The notes: a model not told the origin generated them from the sequence alone. A stretch of DNA of 64,000 nt from UBA1268 sp002694955 (GCA_028066355.1 JALCBP010000002.1:62001-126000), one strand, 5' to 3'. Positions 17,014-27,137 are shown, counted from the stretch's first letter. Made by a program: numbers and translations.

Positions 17014-18111
17014 GTGACCCGACTATTCGGTCGTAGCCAACCACAGCGGCCGATCCCACCAATCTCAGCCAGTACCAGCAGGACAGAGCCGCACGAGGGG
17101 AGTGGAAATACCAGTTCCACCATCCCGGAGACTTTACCAGCCCGATACAGGCACTTGGCTTCATTTGTACCGACCCGAGCAGTCTCTTTAACCCTTGTCG
17201 CGGTAATCCAACTCTGCGCACTCTCGTTTGCACTTGCTCCTTGCTTGGGCCGTGAATTTGCAGGCTACGAATTCGTACCGAATGGCGGCACATACAGCCT
17301 AAGCGTTGACATCCTGCGGGGCGGGTTTGGTCTTCAAGGACAGGCCAACCTGGCAGGCTGGATCACACAGACATTTCTTTTGCTTGCGACTGGCACAGCT
17401 TTGATTCTTCGAGCCCTTCAACGCAATCGATGCGACACGTCGAAGCCAAGTTTCCGGCTATGGGGAATTTTGGCGATCGTCTGGATGAGTGCATCATTAG
17501 CAACAACCCTACCCATTGGCCCAGCGGTTGCGGCAGCGTTGCTTCAGATAACAAATACACCTTTTGGACCACAGGGCCTTGGATGGTGGGTTACCTTTGG
17601 CTCTTTTTGTATCTGCATTTCAGTCCTTGGAACGTTTTTCAGGCTTCATGAACGGCTCGCCTCCTTGATGGCACTGACACCAGGACTTCTTTTATGGTGT
17701 GCTTCAACCTCCTGTGTCTGGTTTTCCGCAAACGACCCTCGCCTTCTTCTTCTCGCAAATGCAACATGGCTTGCAGGCAGTGGCTTTATTTTGTTTACCA
17801 TGATGCTGGCCGTTCGCAGTAGCCTCCGAGAGATAGATGGCCTCTGCAAGCAGAAGAAGACACGAACACCGAAAAGCAAACGCCGGCTCGTCAACTCCGC
17901 TGCGGTATCTTCTTCAACGGATGACTCGCAACCAACGCCAACGACCGCCATTGATTTTGAAGAGATTCCGAGTCAGGCTTCCGCACATCAGCAGCCAGTG
18001 CATAACGATAATGAAATTGACCAAGGCAATGAAACCGCTAAGCAACGTCGGCTATCAAAGGCTGAACGTCGTCGACTTCGCAAACTCGCGAGGAACGGAC
18101 GGGCTGCCTAG
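17014..18111 (+). CDS. Hypothetical six-span membrane protein with basic cytoplasmic tail
   Basis: 365 residues from a GTG at 17014 preceded by GGAG at 7 nt. About 50 polar N-terminal residues, then roughly six hydrophobic segments (AVSLTLVAVIQLCALSFALA, TFLLLATGTALILRAL, GILAIVWMSASLATTLPI, WVTFGSFCICISVLGTF, LMALTPGLLLWCAST, LLLLANATWLAGSGFILF). The last 90 residues are hydrophilic and end in a strongly basic helix KAERRRLRKLARNGRAA. No family recognised. It precedes gltX by 53 bp in the same direction, so the two may share a transcript. Confidence 0.78.
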   Translation: MTRLFGRSQPQRPIPPISASTSRTEPHEGSGNTSSTIPETLPARYRHLASFVPTRAVSLTLVAVIQLCALSFALAPCLGREFAGYEFVPNGGTYSLSVDILRGGFGLQGQANLAGWITQTFLLLATGTALILRALQRNRCDTSKPSFRLWGILAIVWMSASLATTLPIGPAVAAALLQITNTPFGPQGLGWWVTFGSFCICISVLGTFFRLHERLASLMALTPGLLLWCASTSCVWFSANDPRLLLLANATWLAGSGFILFTMMLAVRSSLREIDGLCKQKKTRTPKSKRRLVNSAAVSSSTDDSQPTPTTAIDFEEIPSQASAHQQPVHNDNEIDQGNETAKQRRLSKAERRRLRKLARNGRAA

Positions 18112-18164
18112 CGGCCCTTTGACGAAATGCTCTCGTTCCCCGATAGTGTCTGCGGAGGTAACCC

Positions 18165-19724
18165 GTGACAGTTCGAACTCGTTTTGCACCAAGCCCCACT
18201 GGCTTTCTTCACATCGGCGGTGTTCGCACCGCATTATTCAACTGGCTGTTTGCACAACGCCACGGCGGCCAGTTTATTTTGCGGATCGATGACACCGATG
18301 AAATCCGTAATCTGGAAGATGCTCTGGAACCAATTCTCAAGGGCCTTGAGTGGCTTGGGATTACGTGGGATGAGGGCCCAGGAGTCGGAGGCGATCACGG
18401 TCCATATTTTCAGTCCCAACGTGCCGACCGGTATGCAGCGGCGGCTGCACAACTTCTTGACAAAGGCTTTGCCTATCGGGACTTTGCGACCCCGGAGGAA
18501 CTTGATGCAGAACGCAAAGAAGCGCAAGCCGCGGGTCGTCCGTTCCTGTACAGCCGAAGATTCGCTGCCTTTGATGAAAAAACTGCTGCACAGTTTGAAG
18601 CGGAAGGGCGTCGAGCCGTTGTCCGGCTCAAAATGCCCAGGGAAGGAGATCTCGTCATCAATGACAAGGTGCGTGGCCAAGTCACCTTTGCCTGGGAACG
18701 AGAACAAGATCACGTTATACAACGGGCTGATGGATCGTGTCTTTATCACCTCGCAACGGTTGTTGATGATCATGACATGCAGATTAGTCATGTGATTCGG
18801 GCAGAAGAACATCTCTCCAATACACCTCGCCAAGCCTTTATCTATCAAAGCCTCGGCTACGCATTGCCAACTTTTGCGCACCTACCCCTTGTTGCAGAAC
18901 CTGGGAGCCGAACAAAACTCAGCAAACGCAAACTTAGCAAATATCTCAAGAATCGTGACTTTGCTCAGGTTAATGAGCACGGCATGAAGATAGCCAGCCA
19001 GATTGGTCTTAAACCAGAGTCTGACACATTCAACCCAGTTATTGTCGACTTCTATCGCGATGTTGGCTACTTACCATGGGCAATCGACAATTACCTGATG
19101 CTTCTTGGTTGGTCGCTGGATGATCACACAGAGTTCTTCACACGCAGTCAACTCATGGAGAACTTTACACTCGATCGCGTGAATAGTTCACCAGCAAGTT
19201 TCGACCCAAAGAAGCTGTGGGCCGTTCAGGATCACTATATGCAGCAGCTCTCCACAGCCGAAAAGCTGGAGCTTATGATGCCATTTCTTATTCAGGCTGA
19301 TCTGGTTTCCAAACCGATAACGGATGAGACGAAAGGCCTTGTTGCTCAGATCATTGAAGCAGCAGGTGACCGCTTGAAGGTTGCTGGTGACATTCTGACG
19401 TATGCGACTTTTTTCCTGATTGAAGATTTGGTGTTAGATCCCTCAGCCGTGGCCAAACGATTGACGAAACCTGGAACTGCAGATTTGCTCACGCGTTTCA
19501 TAGAACATGTGGAAGCAGCAGAGCCATTCCATCCTGAAACACTCGAATCTGCCCTTAAGTCTGTGGTTGAAGATGCAGGAAAAAAGGTTGGTGACCTAAT
19601 CCATCCTGTCCGCGTGGCAGTAACAGGGACGACTGTCGGCCCTGGGCTCTATGACTGCCTCGTCATCTTGGGTCGCAAAAAATCATTGGCTCGACTCCGT
19701 AACGCGCTTGAATTCTGTCAATAA
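18165..19724 (+). CDS. gltX: Glutamyl-tRNA synthetase
   Basis: 519 residues from a GTG at 18165 with GGAGGT 5 nt upstream. Class I synthetase: PSPTGFLHIGGVRTALFNW carries the HIGH-type motif (16-19), and GSRTKLSKRK near residue 250 carries the KMSKS-type motif. The C-terminal helical anticodon-binding domain includes KVGDLIHPVRVAVTG. Known: charges tRNA-Glu with glutamate in the cytoplasm. Whether it also charges tRNA-Gln (non-discriminating) cannot be told from the window. Length fits the family. Confidence 0.97.
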   Translation: MTVRTRFAPSPTGFLHIGGVRTALFNWLFAQRHGGQFILRIDDTDEIRNLEDALEPILKGLEWLGITWDEGPGVGGDHGPYFQSQRADRYAAAAAQLLDKGFAYRDFATPEELDAERKEAQAAGRPFLYSRRFAAFDEKTAAQFEAEGRRAVVRLKMPREGDLVINDKVRGQVTFAWEREQDHVIQRADGSCLYHLATVVDDHDMQISHVIRAEEHLSNTPRQAFIYQSLGYALPTFAHLPLVAEPGSRTKLSKRKLSKYLKNRDFAQVNEHGMKIASQIGLKPESDTFNPVIVDFYRDVGYLPWAIDNYLMLLGWSLDDHTEFFTRSQLMENFTLDRVNSSPASFDPKKLWAVQDHYMQQLSTAEKLELMMPFLIQADLVSKPITDETKGLVAQIIEAAGDRLKVAGDILTYATFFLIEDLVLDPSAVAKRLTKPGTADLLTRFIEHVEAAEPFHPETLESALKSVVEDAGKKVGDLIHPVRVAVTGTTVGPGLYDCLVILGRKKSLARLRNALEFCQ

Positions 19725-19841
19725 CTAATTGCTCTAGTAGACGCGCGATACAGAGAACGGGTACAGTTCGGGTGCCATCTGGCTTGCTTAATTAAAAATC
19801 AGGCCTCTACACACAAATTTGACATTATTAAGGAGATTTGA

Positions 19842-20744
19842 ATGCCGCTGCTTGTCGTTGGAAGTGTAGCCTTTGATTGCGTCGAAACCCCAACAGACAA
19901 GCGAGATGATGTTCTCGGAGGCTCTGCTGTATTTTTCTCGTACGCAGCAAGTTTTTTCTCACCTGTTCGCATGATCGGAGCAGTGGGTGAAGACTGGCCC
20001 GCAGAGCATACTTCTATGCTTGAACAAAAAGGGATCGATACGTCAGGAATTCAGATAATCCCCGGAGGTAAGACATTCCGATGGCGAGGCCGATACCTGC
20101 CAAACATGAATGATCGCGAAACCATCGAAGTGCATTTAAATGTGCTTGATGAATTTCAGCCAAAATTAGGAACATCCCATCAAGACTGCCGATTTCTTTT
20201 CCTCGGCAATGCCTCCCCTACGGTTCAACTCAACGTTCTCGAGCAAGCCAAGAATGCTGAATTAACTGTTGCGGACACCATGGATTTGTGGATCAACATT
20301 CAACGAGATGAACTTGGTGAACTACTGAAAAAAATTGATGGTCTTGTCCTCAATGACGCCGAAGCAAAACTACTTGCAGAGGATGAAAACCTTGTCCGAG
20401 CAGGTCACACCATACGGAAAATGGGGCCAAAATTTGTCGTCATTAAGAAAGGTGAACATGGAGCCATGTTCTTTAGTGAGCATGAGATGTATGTCATGCC
20501 TGCCTTTCCGACTGAAAAAGTGCTCGACCCAACGGGCGCCGGGGATAGTTTTGCTGGAGGCATGATGGGGCATCTGGCCTCCATCGGCCGATTTGACCCT
20601 CAGGCATTGAAAGAGGCCCTTGCCTACGGCACTGTTACTGCCAGCTTTACTGTTGAAGACTTTAGTCTTGACCGACTTGAAAAGCTTGATCGCTCAATGG
20701 TCGACCAGCGATTCAAAGAGTACCAGCAAATGCTTAGCTTTTGA
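19842..20744 (+). CDS. PfkB-family carbohydrate/nucleoside kinase
   Basis: 300 residues, with AAGGAG 6 nt before the ATG. PfkB landmarks: LGGSAVFFSYAAS (substrate loop, N-terminal signature), and DPTGAGDSFAGGMMGH near residue 228 (anion hole and catalytic Asp). Known: ATP-dependent phosphorylation of sugars or nucleosides (ribokinase fold). The substrate is undetermined; sequence context (gltX upstream, recA downstream) gives no pathway hint. It probably has its own promoter in the 117-bp gap after gltX. Confidence 0.93.
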   Translation: MPLLVVGSVAFDCVETPTDKRDDVLGGSAVFFSYAASFFSPVRMIGAVGEDWPAEHTSMLEQKGIDTSGIQIIPGGKTFRWRGRYLPNMNDRETIEVHLNVLDEFQPKLGTSHQDCRFLFLGNASPTVQLNVLEQAKNAELTVADTMDLWINIQRDELGELLKKIDGLVLNDAEAKLLAEDENLVRAGHTIRKMGPKFVVIKKGEHGAMFFSEHEMYVMPAFPTEKVLDPTGAGDSFAGGMMGHLASIGRFDPQALKEALAYGTVTASFTVEDFSLDRLEKLDRSMVDQRFKEYQQMLSF

Positions 20745-21053
20745 CGATTCTGCGGCCGCACGACGGGAATCATGCCAACGCCAAGCTAGAATTCTCAGTT
20801 TTCCCACTTGCTAACCGAAGAATTTGCCGATACTATACGCATGTTCACCTTCTGCGAGCGGGGGTGATTGTGCGATGTGGTGTGTGCCCTTCGCTTGGTT
20901 GAGGCATGCGAATGCAAACCTAATTTGTTGCAAAGATTCAAAATTGACCTCTTATGGCGTAGCCGTTTTTTTGAGAATTGGTCACACTTTTGTCTCAATG
21001 CCTGTCGGATATGGTGGCATTTGCGCAAAAAGAATCGTTGAAAGGACTCGATA
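20745..21053. promoter_or_regulatory. recA upstream region with inverted repeat
   Basis: 309 bp without a gene. Contains TTGAGA-N16-TCTCAA (20971-20998). Inside it, the core ACAAAAGT (minus strand) is shared with the palindrome upstream of imuA. AAAGGA, 7 nt before the recA ATG, is the ribosome-binding site. SOS control is inferred. Confidence 0.45.
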
Positions 21054-22238
21054 ATGATTAGCGCAGTAAAACAATCATCCAAGATATCATCTGGAACGTC
21101 ATCAACAAAAGAAGGAGCATCAGCACGTATGGCCAAGACAAAGCAAACGAAAGAGAAGGCCGTAGCATCAAAATCCAGTAGTCGTTCATCAAAAAAGAAA
21201 GATGCGGCAAATTCAGCTGATGCATTCATCGATAAGAACCCCGTACTCAAGACAGCGGTTGCACAAATCGAAAAAGAGTTTGGCCAGGGCTCCATAATGC
21301 CGCTTGGTGCAGATTCAACGGTAACTGTTGCTGGTATTCCAAGCGGAAGCCTCTCCGTCGACTTAGCACTTGGTGGAAATGGATTTCCAAGAGGTCGTAT
21401 TATCGAAGTCTTTGGTCCCGAGTCGAGTGGCAAAACCACTCTCGCACTTCACGCCGTGGCGGCAGCCCAAGCAAACGGCGGTGTTGCGGCATTTATCGAC
21501 GCGGAACACGCACTCGATCCGAGCTGGGCAAAGAAACTTGGCATAACCCTTGAAACACTGCTCGTCAGCCAGCCTACCAGTGGTGAAGAAGCGATGAATA
21601 TCACGGAGTTACTTATTAAATCGAATGCGGTAGATGTCATTGTTGTTGATTCTGTTGCGGCCCTTGTACCTCAAAAAGAACTTGATGGAGAAATCGGTGA
21701 TTCATTTGTGGGACTCCAGGCTCGACTGATGAGTCAAGCGATGCGGAAACTGACAGGTGCAATCGCAAAAAGCAAAACATGCGTGATTTTTATTAATCAG
21801 ATTCGAGAAAAAATTGGTGTCATGTTCGGCAGTCCAGAAACAACGCCGGGTGGACGAGCATTAAAGTTCTATTCATCATGTCGCATAGATGTCCGTCGAA
21901 TTGGCGCACTCAAGGATGGTGAAAACGTTGTTGGGCAACGAGTCCGTGTGAAAGTTGTCAAAAACAAGGTTGCCCCACCGTTCCGAATTGCAGAATTTGA
22001 CATGATGCATGCTGATGGCATCAGTGCAGAAGGCGATCTGCTTGATCTCGGCCTGGCTGCCAAGTTAATTGAAAAATCAGGAACGTGGATCCGCTATAAC
22101 GACTCACACCTGGGGCAGGGGCGTGAAAAAGCACGTCTCTATCTCAAAGAAAACCCAGATGTCGCCGAAGAAATCAGGCAGAAAATTATTGCAAGCCGAG
22201 AACCTCTCTTAGAAACCGAAAAGGAGGAGAAGGCGTAA
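21054..22238 (+). CDS. recA: Recombinase RecA
   Basis: 394 residues from ATG 21054 (AAAGGA 7 nt upstream). An internal ATG at 21129 also has a GAAGGAG and would give 369 residues; the first about 50 residues are a basic Ser/Lys-rich extension beyond the usual RecA start. Core: FGQGSIMPLG, Walker A GPESSGKTT (about 121-129), VVDSVAALVP (Walker B), loop L1/L2 region including NQIREKIGVMFGSPETTPGG. Acidic C-terminus. Known: ATP-dependent strand exchange and LexA co-protease. Followed by a strong intrinsic terminator, so monocistronic at the 3' end. Confidence 0.98.
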   Translation: MISAVKQSSKISSGTSSTKEGASARMAKTKQTKEKAVASKSSSRSSKKKDAANSADAFIDKNPVLKTAVAQIEKEFGQGSIMPLGADSTVTVAGIPSGSLSVDLALGGNGFPRGRIIEVFGPESSGKTTLALHAVAAAQANGGVAAFIDAEHALDPSWAKKLGITLETLLVSQPTSGEEAMNITELLIKSNAVDVIVVDSVAALVPQKELDGEIGDSFVGLQARLMSQAMRKLTGAIAKSKTCVIFINQIREKIGVMFGSPETTPGGRALKFYSSCRIDVRRIGALKDGENVVGQRVRVKVVKNKVAPPFRIAEFDMMHADGISAEGDLLDLGLAAKLIEKSGTWIRYNDSHLGQGREKARLYLKENPDVAEEIRQKIIASREPLLETEKEEKA

Positions 22239-22305
22239 CTCGGAACACTATTCCTGCTTTAGCCGCGATGTAGACACTTTCGTTGATAAGCCTTGCCGCA
22301 TAACT

Positions 22306-22337
22306 CCCTCAGGAGACTCTAACTCCTGAGGGTTTTT
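22306..22337 (+). terminator. Intrinsic terminator of recA
   Basis: Perfect 10-bp stem CCCTCAGGAG / CTCCTGAGGG with a 7-nt loop, followed directly by five T. It lies about 70 bp after the recA stop. Confidence 0.95.
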
Positions 22338-22483
22338 GCATGGGAATACCTGACTTCTGACGCCAAGTACTCACAGTGCGAGCCAGCACGCGAGCAAAAA
22401 CGACTAGACTGTATCACTTGCTGAGAGCATGTATAGTGCGACATGTCACCGACAATCCCGACACGTTCCGGAGCTAAAAACTG

Positions 22484-25120
22484 ATGAAGGCAGACGATCT
22501 TAGGGAAGCATATCTCGCCTTTTTTGAATCAAAAGGTTGCGTCCGCAGGCCGAGCGACGTGCTTGTTCCTCGATGGGATCCTTCCGTCTTATTTACACCA
22601 GCCGGCATGAATCAATTCAAGGATCATTTTCTTGGTAAATGCAAACTTGACTTCACACGAGCAACATCCTGCCAAAAGTGCTTAAGGACAGGAGACATTG
22701 AAAATGTTGGGCGAACACCACGGCACCACACCTTTTTCGAGATGCTGGGAAACTTCAGCTTTGGAGACTATTTCAAACGTGAGGCAATATTGTGGGCCTG
22801 GGAATTCCTCACAAGCCGCGATTGGTTAAACATCACTCCTGAGCTCCTTTCAGTAACAGTTTATGAAGACGACTCCGAAGCATACTGCATCTGGTCTGAT
22901 GAAATCGGAGTACCATCAAGTCGTATCACAAGAATGGGTGAAGCTGACAACTTCTGGCCTGCAAGTGCCCCTTCACAAGGTCCCGACGGCGTTTGCGGAC
23001 CCTGCAGTGAAGTTTTCTACCGAATGCCCGATGGTAGTGAAGTTGAAATATGGAATCTGGTATTTACACAACACAACCGTATCGGCGATCCACCCGATAA
23101 CCTTCGACCGCTTCCAAGCCGAAACATAGACACAGGCATGGGACTCGAACGCACATGCGCGATGCTTCAGGGCGTTGACAGCAACTTTCACATCGATATT
23201 CTTCTTCCCATCGTTGAAACTGTTGCTGAGACCTGTAAGCAGAAGTATGTATCCAGCGATGACAATGGCCGACGGATACGGCGGATTACCGACCATGTTC
23301 GAGCCTGCACATTTGCTATTCATGAAAATGTGCTGCCGGGGAACAATGAAGAAAAGTACGTTATCAAACGACTTTTAAGGAGGGCGGTACTTGATGGCTG
23401 GCAAATGGGCATGCGAGATCCATTCCTTCACAAACTCCCTCCAGCAGTCATATCGCAAATGACACACTCGTATCCAGAGCTGGCTGAAACTGTTGATCAT
23501 GTCACGAGCGTTATAAAACGTGAAGAAGAGTCGTTCCTGGCAACCATTGACGGTGGACTCACACGAATCAATAAACTGTTTGATGAAATTCAATCCTCCG
23601 GTGGTGGCTTGGTGGGGGGTGAGGATGCTGCAGAACTCTATACAACATATGGCTTCCCTCCAGAACTTCTTGAAACGCTGGCAGCTGAAAGGAATTGTGC
23701 TTTTGATTGGGACGGTTTTCGAGATGCCATGGAAGCACATGGAAAGAAGTCTGGAGCTGGGACTCGCGGGGAAGTATTTGCCTCCGGACCGCTTGATGCT
23801 TTAAAGAAAGCAATGCATGGCTCAGAATTCCTTGGATACGAATCCGTTAAGGTAAGCGGCAAACTTATTGGCATTATCGCGCAGAATCGGCTCTGTGAAT
23901 CACTCACAGATTCAGACGCCATACCGACTCCTATGGAGCATAAACCAGATCAACTCATCACACTCATTCTAGACAAAACCTGCTTCTATGGTGAATCCGG
24001 AGGACAGGTGGGCGACACTGGTTGGATTGAAGGACCAAATGGAAAATTCGAAGTTTTCAACACACAACGAGAAGGTGATTTTTTTCTACACTGTGGTGTC
24101 CTGAGAGAAGGCTCGATCGATCTTGGACAAGAGGTCAACGCTCATGTAGACGAATGTAGACGCCAAGCTATTCGTCGAGCCCACACGGCGACCCATCTTG
24201 TCCACGCTGCATTACAGCATTTCCTGGGCTCACACGCGGTACAGCAAGGATCCAAAGTTGACGCTGACCTGCTCCGATTTGATTTCAGTCATGCTTCGCC
24301 TGTTGGCAACGAAACACTCCAAGATATCGAAGCTATGGTGAATGAGGGTACCTCGGAAGCAGTAGCAGTATCAGCTAACCTTTTGCCGCTGGAAGAAGCT
24401 CGGCACGCTGGAGCTATGATGCTTTTTGGCGAGAAGTACCCGGATGTTGTCCGCATGGTTTCTATAGACGGAATCAGTAAGGAACTCTGCGGAGGAACAC
24501 ATGTTGACAATACTGGTGAAATCGGCCTTGTAAAAATCATTCATGAAGAAAGTGTTTCGGCCGGCACACGACGAGTCGTAGCAATAACAGGACGCCGAGC
24601 TCTTGAACGGTTCCAACAGGCCGAAGCCACTCTTACAGACTTAGCAAACACGCTTAAGGTGCCAGTACCCGACCTTCCGAGCCGTCTCAACTCGTTAACC
24701 AAAGAACTCAAGGCCCTCAAACGCCAAGCTGCCACAAATAAACCTGATATTTCCATTGACGAGCTACTGAACTCCGCTGAGGAAGTCGATGGTGTTCGAA
24801 TCGTGATAGCGGATACAAAAGGATGTGATGCAGCAGCGATGCGACAATGCATTGACCAACTCCGACGAAAGGCTAGTCCTATCGCCGTCCTTCTTGGGAG
24901 CACTGATAATGGAAAAGTCACGCTCGTGGCAGGGATTAGTCGTGAAGTGGAGTCAAAGGGAGTTTCAGCAGGCTCATGGATACGCGAACCGGCCTCTCTC
25001 GTGGGGGGCCGTGGTGGTGGACGTCCTGATCTAGCGCAGGCTGGAGGCAAACTTTCAGCAAAGCTACCCGAGGCGCTCGCTCGTGCTAAGCAGGAAATAC
25101 GAAACTACCTCAAAAGCTAA
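22484..25120 (+). CDS. alaS: Alanyl-tRNA synthetase
   Basis: 878 residues, full family length. Class II catalytic core at the N-terminus (FTPAGMNQFKDHFLG, CLRTGDIENVG, HHTFFEMLGNFSFGDYFK). The editing domain has zinc ligands in HTATHLVH (about 566) and CGGTHVDN (about 668). The C-terminal oligomerisation/C-Ala part has the Gly-rich SLVGGRGGGRPDLAQAGG. Known: charges tRNA-Ala and hydrolyses mischarged Ser/Gly-tRNA-Ala. Monocistronic; its stop faces the thiol peroxidase gene. Confidence 0.98.
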   Translation: MKADDLREAYLAFFESKGCVRRPSDVLVPRWDPSVLFTPAGMNQFKDHFLGKCKLDFTRATSCQKCLRTGDIENVGRTPRHHTFFEMLGNFSFGDYFKREAILWAWEFLTSRDWLNITPELLSVTVYEDDSEAYCIWSDEIGVPSSRITRMGEADNFWPASAPSQGPDGVCGPCSEVFYRMPDGSEVEIWNLVFTQHNRIGDPPDNLRPLPSRNIDTGMGLERTCAMLQGVDSNFHIDILLPIVETVAETCKQKYVSSDDNGRRIRRITDHVRACTFAIHENVLPGNNEEKYVIKRLLRRAVLDGWQMGMRDPFLHKLPPAVISQMTHSYPELAETVDHVTSVIKREEESFLATIDGGLTRINKLFDEIQSSGGGLVGGEDAAELYTTYGFPPELLETLAAERNCAFDWDGFRDAMEAHGKKSGAGTRGEVFASGPLDALKKAMHGSEFLGYESVKVSGKLIGIIAQNRLCESLTDSDAIPTPMEHKPDQLITLILDKTCFYGESGGQVGDTGWIEGPNGKFEVFNTQREGDFFLHCGVLREGSIDLGQEVNAHVDECRRQAIRRAHTATHLVHAALQHFLGSHAVQQGSKVDADLLRFDFSHASPVGNETLQDIEAMVNEGTSEAVAVSANLLPLEEARHAGAMMLFGEKYPDVVRMVSIDGISKELCGGTHVDNTGEIGLVKIIHEESVSAGTRRVVAITGRRALERFQQAEATLTDLANTLKVPVPDLPSRLNSLTKELKALKRQAATNKPDISIDELLNSAEEVDGVRIVIADTKGCDAAAMRQCIDQLRRKASPIAVLLGSTDNGKVTLVAGISREVESKGVSAGSWIREPASLVGGRGGGRPDLAQAGGKLSAKLPEALARAKQEIRNYLKS

Positions 25121-25169
25121 GAGAGCTCCTGACCCTACAACGCATCCAGACTGCTGAGCAGCCCAAATT

Positions 25170-25700
25170 CTACTCCAGCAACTTTTCCACGGCTGCAATT
25201 GCCGAATCATAGTCTGGCTCTTCTGCAACCTCTGGAACTACTTGGGCATACTGAATAACACCATCGCTATCGAGAATAAAAACTGCCCTCGCAAGAATTT
25301 TCAACTCATCGATGAGCACACCCCAGTCTTTTCCGAAACTACGATCCATGTAGTCACTTCCATTTTTCATTGATTCAATCGCTTCCGCGCCACAGAAACG
25401 ATTCATCGCAAACGGCAGGTCAAGGCTGACAGTCAAAGCAGAAACCTTGTCACCTAGCGAGGCCACTCGTGCATTGAAAGTTTTTGTTTGAACCTGACAG
25501 ACTGGCGTGTCGAGGGAGGGGACAACACTCACAATAAGTGGCTTTCCCAAGAAATCGTCTCGTTTGACATGCTGCATGCCATCTGGGCCATAACAATGAA
25601 GATCAAAATTCGGGGCCTTCGCTCCAGGCGCTAATTCATCGCCAACAAGTGTTAACGGATTGCCTTTAAAAGTAACTGCGCCAGAGCGATGGTTCGTCAT
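25170..25700 (-). CDS. tpx: Thiol peroxidase (Tpx-type peroxiredoxin)
   Basis: 176 residues. Peroxidatic Cys68 in VPSLDTPVCQVQTKTF, the diagnostic Tpx motif, and resolving Cys103 in FCGAEAIES, so an atypical 2-Cys enzyme. Known: reduces hydroperoxides using thioredoxin, with preference for alkyl peroxides. AGGA lies before the ATG. Single-gene unit convergent with alaS. Confidence 0.96.
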   Translation of the reverse strand: MTNHRSGAVTFKGNPLTLVGDELAPGAKAPNFDLHCYGPDGMQHVKRDDFLGKPLIVSVVPSLDTPVCQVQTKTFNARVASLGDKVSALTVSLDLPFAMNRFCGAEAIESMKNGSDYMDRSFGKDWGVLIDELKILARAVFILDSDGVIQYAQVVPEVAEEPDYDSAIAAVEKLLE

Positions 25701-25876
25701 AGAGGACTCCTTAAGCTAAATTGAAGATTGTTGGGACCTGAGTTTGAAGTATTGTCAGACATAGCCACGACACAACCCCACTCGGTAAACTAACGGGTGT
25801 TTCAGCATCGGCCGGCTATCGAGGTCGTATTTACACAAGCTTTCCACACTTCAACTTAACAAAGACAAACACTTCA

Positions 25877-26050
25877 GTGCTGCGACTTATCGGACAATCT
25901 GGCCAACGTCTTGGATTAATTCTTCCGGCATTTGCAATTATTCTTGAGCTCAACCATACAATTAGTCTCGGACAAATGCTGATAATGCTAGTTGCCTCCA
26001 TTTGTCTTTTTGGAATCGGTCGAATTTTAGAGGGCTACGGACAAACATAG
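25877..26050 (+). CDS. Small membrane protein, 57 residues
   Basis: Found by translating the gap between tpx and manA. From GTG 25877 the frame gives about ten polar residues, then two hydrophobic segments (LGLILPAFAIILEL and MLIMLVASICLFGIGR), ending ILEGYGQT. The open frame reaches back to a stop near 25744 without an ATG, so the start is uncertain; a longer form is possible with a rare start codon. The two-helix hairpin ending in FGIGRILEGY looks like a real small membrane protein. It ends 88 bp before the preferred manA start. Confidence 0.5.
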   Translation: MLRLIGQSGQRLGLILPAFAIILELNHTISLGQMLIMLVASICLFGIGRILEGYGQT

Positions 26051-26138
26051 ACCAAAGCCTTCTCGCAGCTAAGTGGCAATCGGTTCTACTGCCTACAACA
26101 CTAACGCCCCCCTTCGCAACCCACTTTTGAAAACGCTC

Positions 26139-27137
26139 ATGCTCACCCCACTTATTTTTAAACCGCTCTACCGCCACTACCTCTGGGGTGGCCGCCGTTT
26201 CGAAAGCTTGTTGGGACGCGAATTAAAACAGCCTGGACCCTACGCTGAGTCGTGGGAAATTGTCGATCACGGAAGCGACCAGAGTATTGTTCGCTACGGT
26301 CCTCTTACTGGAAAAAGTCTTGGTGAGTTAATGCGCGAGGACCCAAAAGGTCTGGCCGGTATTTCCACACCAAGCACGTTCCCGCTTTTGTTCAAATTTC
26401 TTGATGCGAATAAAGTACTCTCTGTACAAGTACACCCCAACGATGAAGAAGCCTCGCGGAGGACACCACCAGATCGGGGCAAAACCGAAGCCTGGTATGT
26501 TGTTGAAGCCGAACCAGGGAGCAAAATCTACGCTGGGCTGCGGAACGGCATCGATGAACCTGCCCTACGGAAAGCAATCACTGCAGGGACATGTGAAGAC
26601 GTGCTCCATGTCATAGAACCCAGAGCAGGCGACTGCATATATATCCCCGCTGGCACTGTTCACGCCATAGGGGCCGGTCTCGTCATTGCTGAGATTCAAC
26701 AGGCAAGTGACGTTACCTTTCGTTTGTTCGATTGGAACCGTGTCGATAAAAACAACAAACCAAGAGCTCTCCACCTCGACGAAGGAATCGAGGCAACTCG
26801 CTTTTTGGGACCAATCAGGCTAGCTTCCAAAAAATCGACGAATGACCCAGCTGTTCGGCGACTTGTTGAATGTTCCTACTTCTCTTTTGATGAGGTCTAT
26901 CCGGGCACATCGTGGATGACGGATGGAAATTGTTGCGAGATGATCGCAGTACTAGCCGGTGAATTGAAACTTCCCTCTAACTGGAATCTTCCAACCCTCA
27001 AAAAAGGTGACTGCGTTCTCTTTCCTGCAGAACTTCAACCGCAGAGCCTTTTGTGCCAATCGGTTAATCATGAGAATCCTCACCTTCTTCGAATTACTGT
27101 TCCACCAAAACAAGGTGGGGCAGAAAAAAATGCCTAA
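26139..27137 (+). CDS. manA: Type I mannose-6-phosphate isomerase
   Basis: 332 residues from ATG 26139, where homology begins (LIFKPLYRHYLWGGRRF); a GTG at 26073 would add 22 unconvincing residues. Cupin zinc ligands: VQVHPNDE, KTEAWYVVEAEPG and GTVHAIGAG. Known: Zn-dependent interconversion of mannose-6-phosphate and fructose-6-phosphate, feeding GDP-mannose and hence GDP-fucose synthesis. Shorter than E. coli ManA and more like the Firmicutes-type short enzyme. Confidence 0.94.
   Translation: MLTPLIFKPLYRHYLWGGRRFESLLGRELKQPGPYAESWEIVDHGSDQSIVRYGPLTGKSLGELMREDPKGLAGISTPSTFPLLFKFLDANKVLSVQVHPNDEEASRRTPPDRGKTEAWYVVEAEPGSKIYAGLRNGIDEPALRKAITAGTCEDVLHVIEPRAGDCIYIPAGTVHAIGAGLVIAEIQQASDVTFRLFDWNRVDKNNKPRALHLDEGIEATRFLGPIRLASKKSTNDPAVRRLVECSYFSFDEVYPGTSWMTDGNCCEMIAVLAGELKLPSNWNLPTLKKGDCVLFPAELQPQSLLCQSVNHENPHLLRITVPPKQGGAEKNA

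Noticed and set aside
19842..20744. PfkB-type kinase as the missing fuculokinase
   Set aside because: Fuculokinases belong to the FGGY family, and this gene is far from the fucose locus with no linking context.
20752..20761. TGCGGCCGCA palindrome after the PfkB gene
   Set aside because: A short GC palindrome that also forms a NotI site; no repeat elsewhere and no T-run, so no function can be supported.
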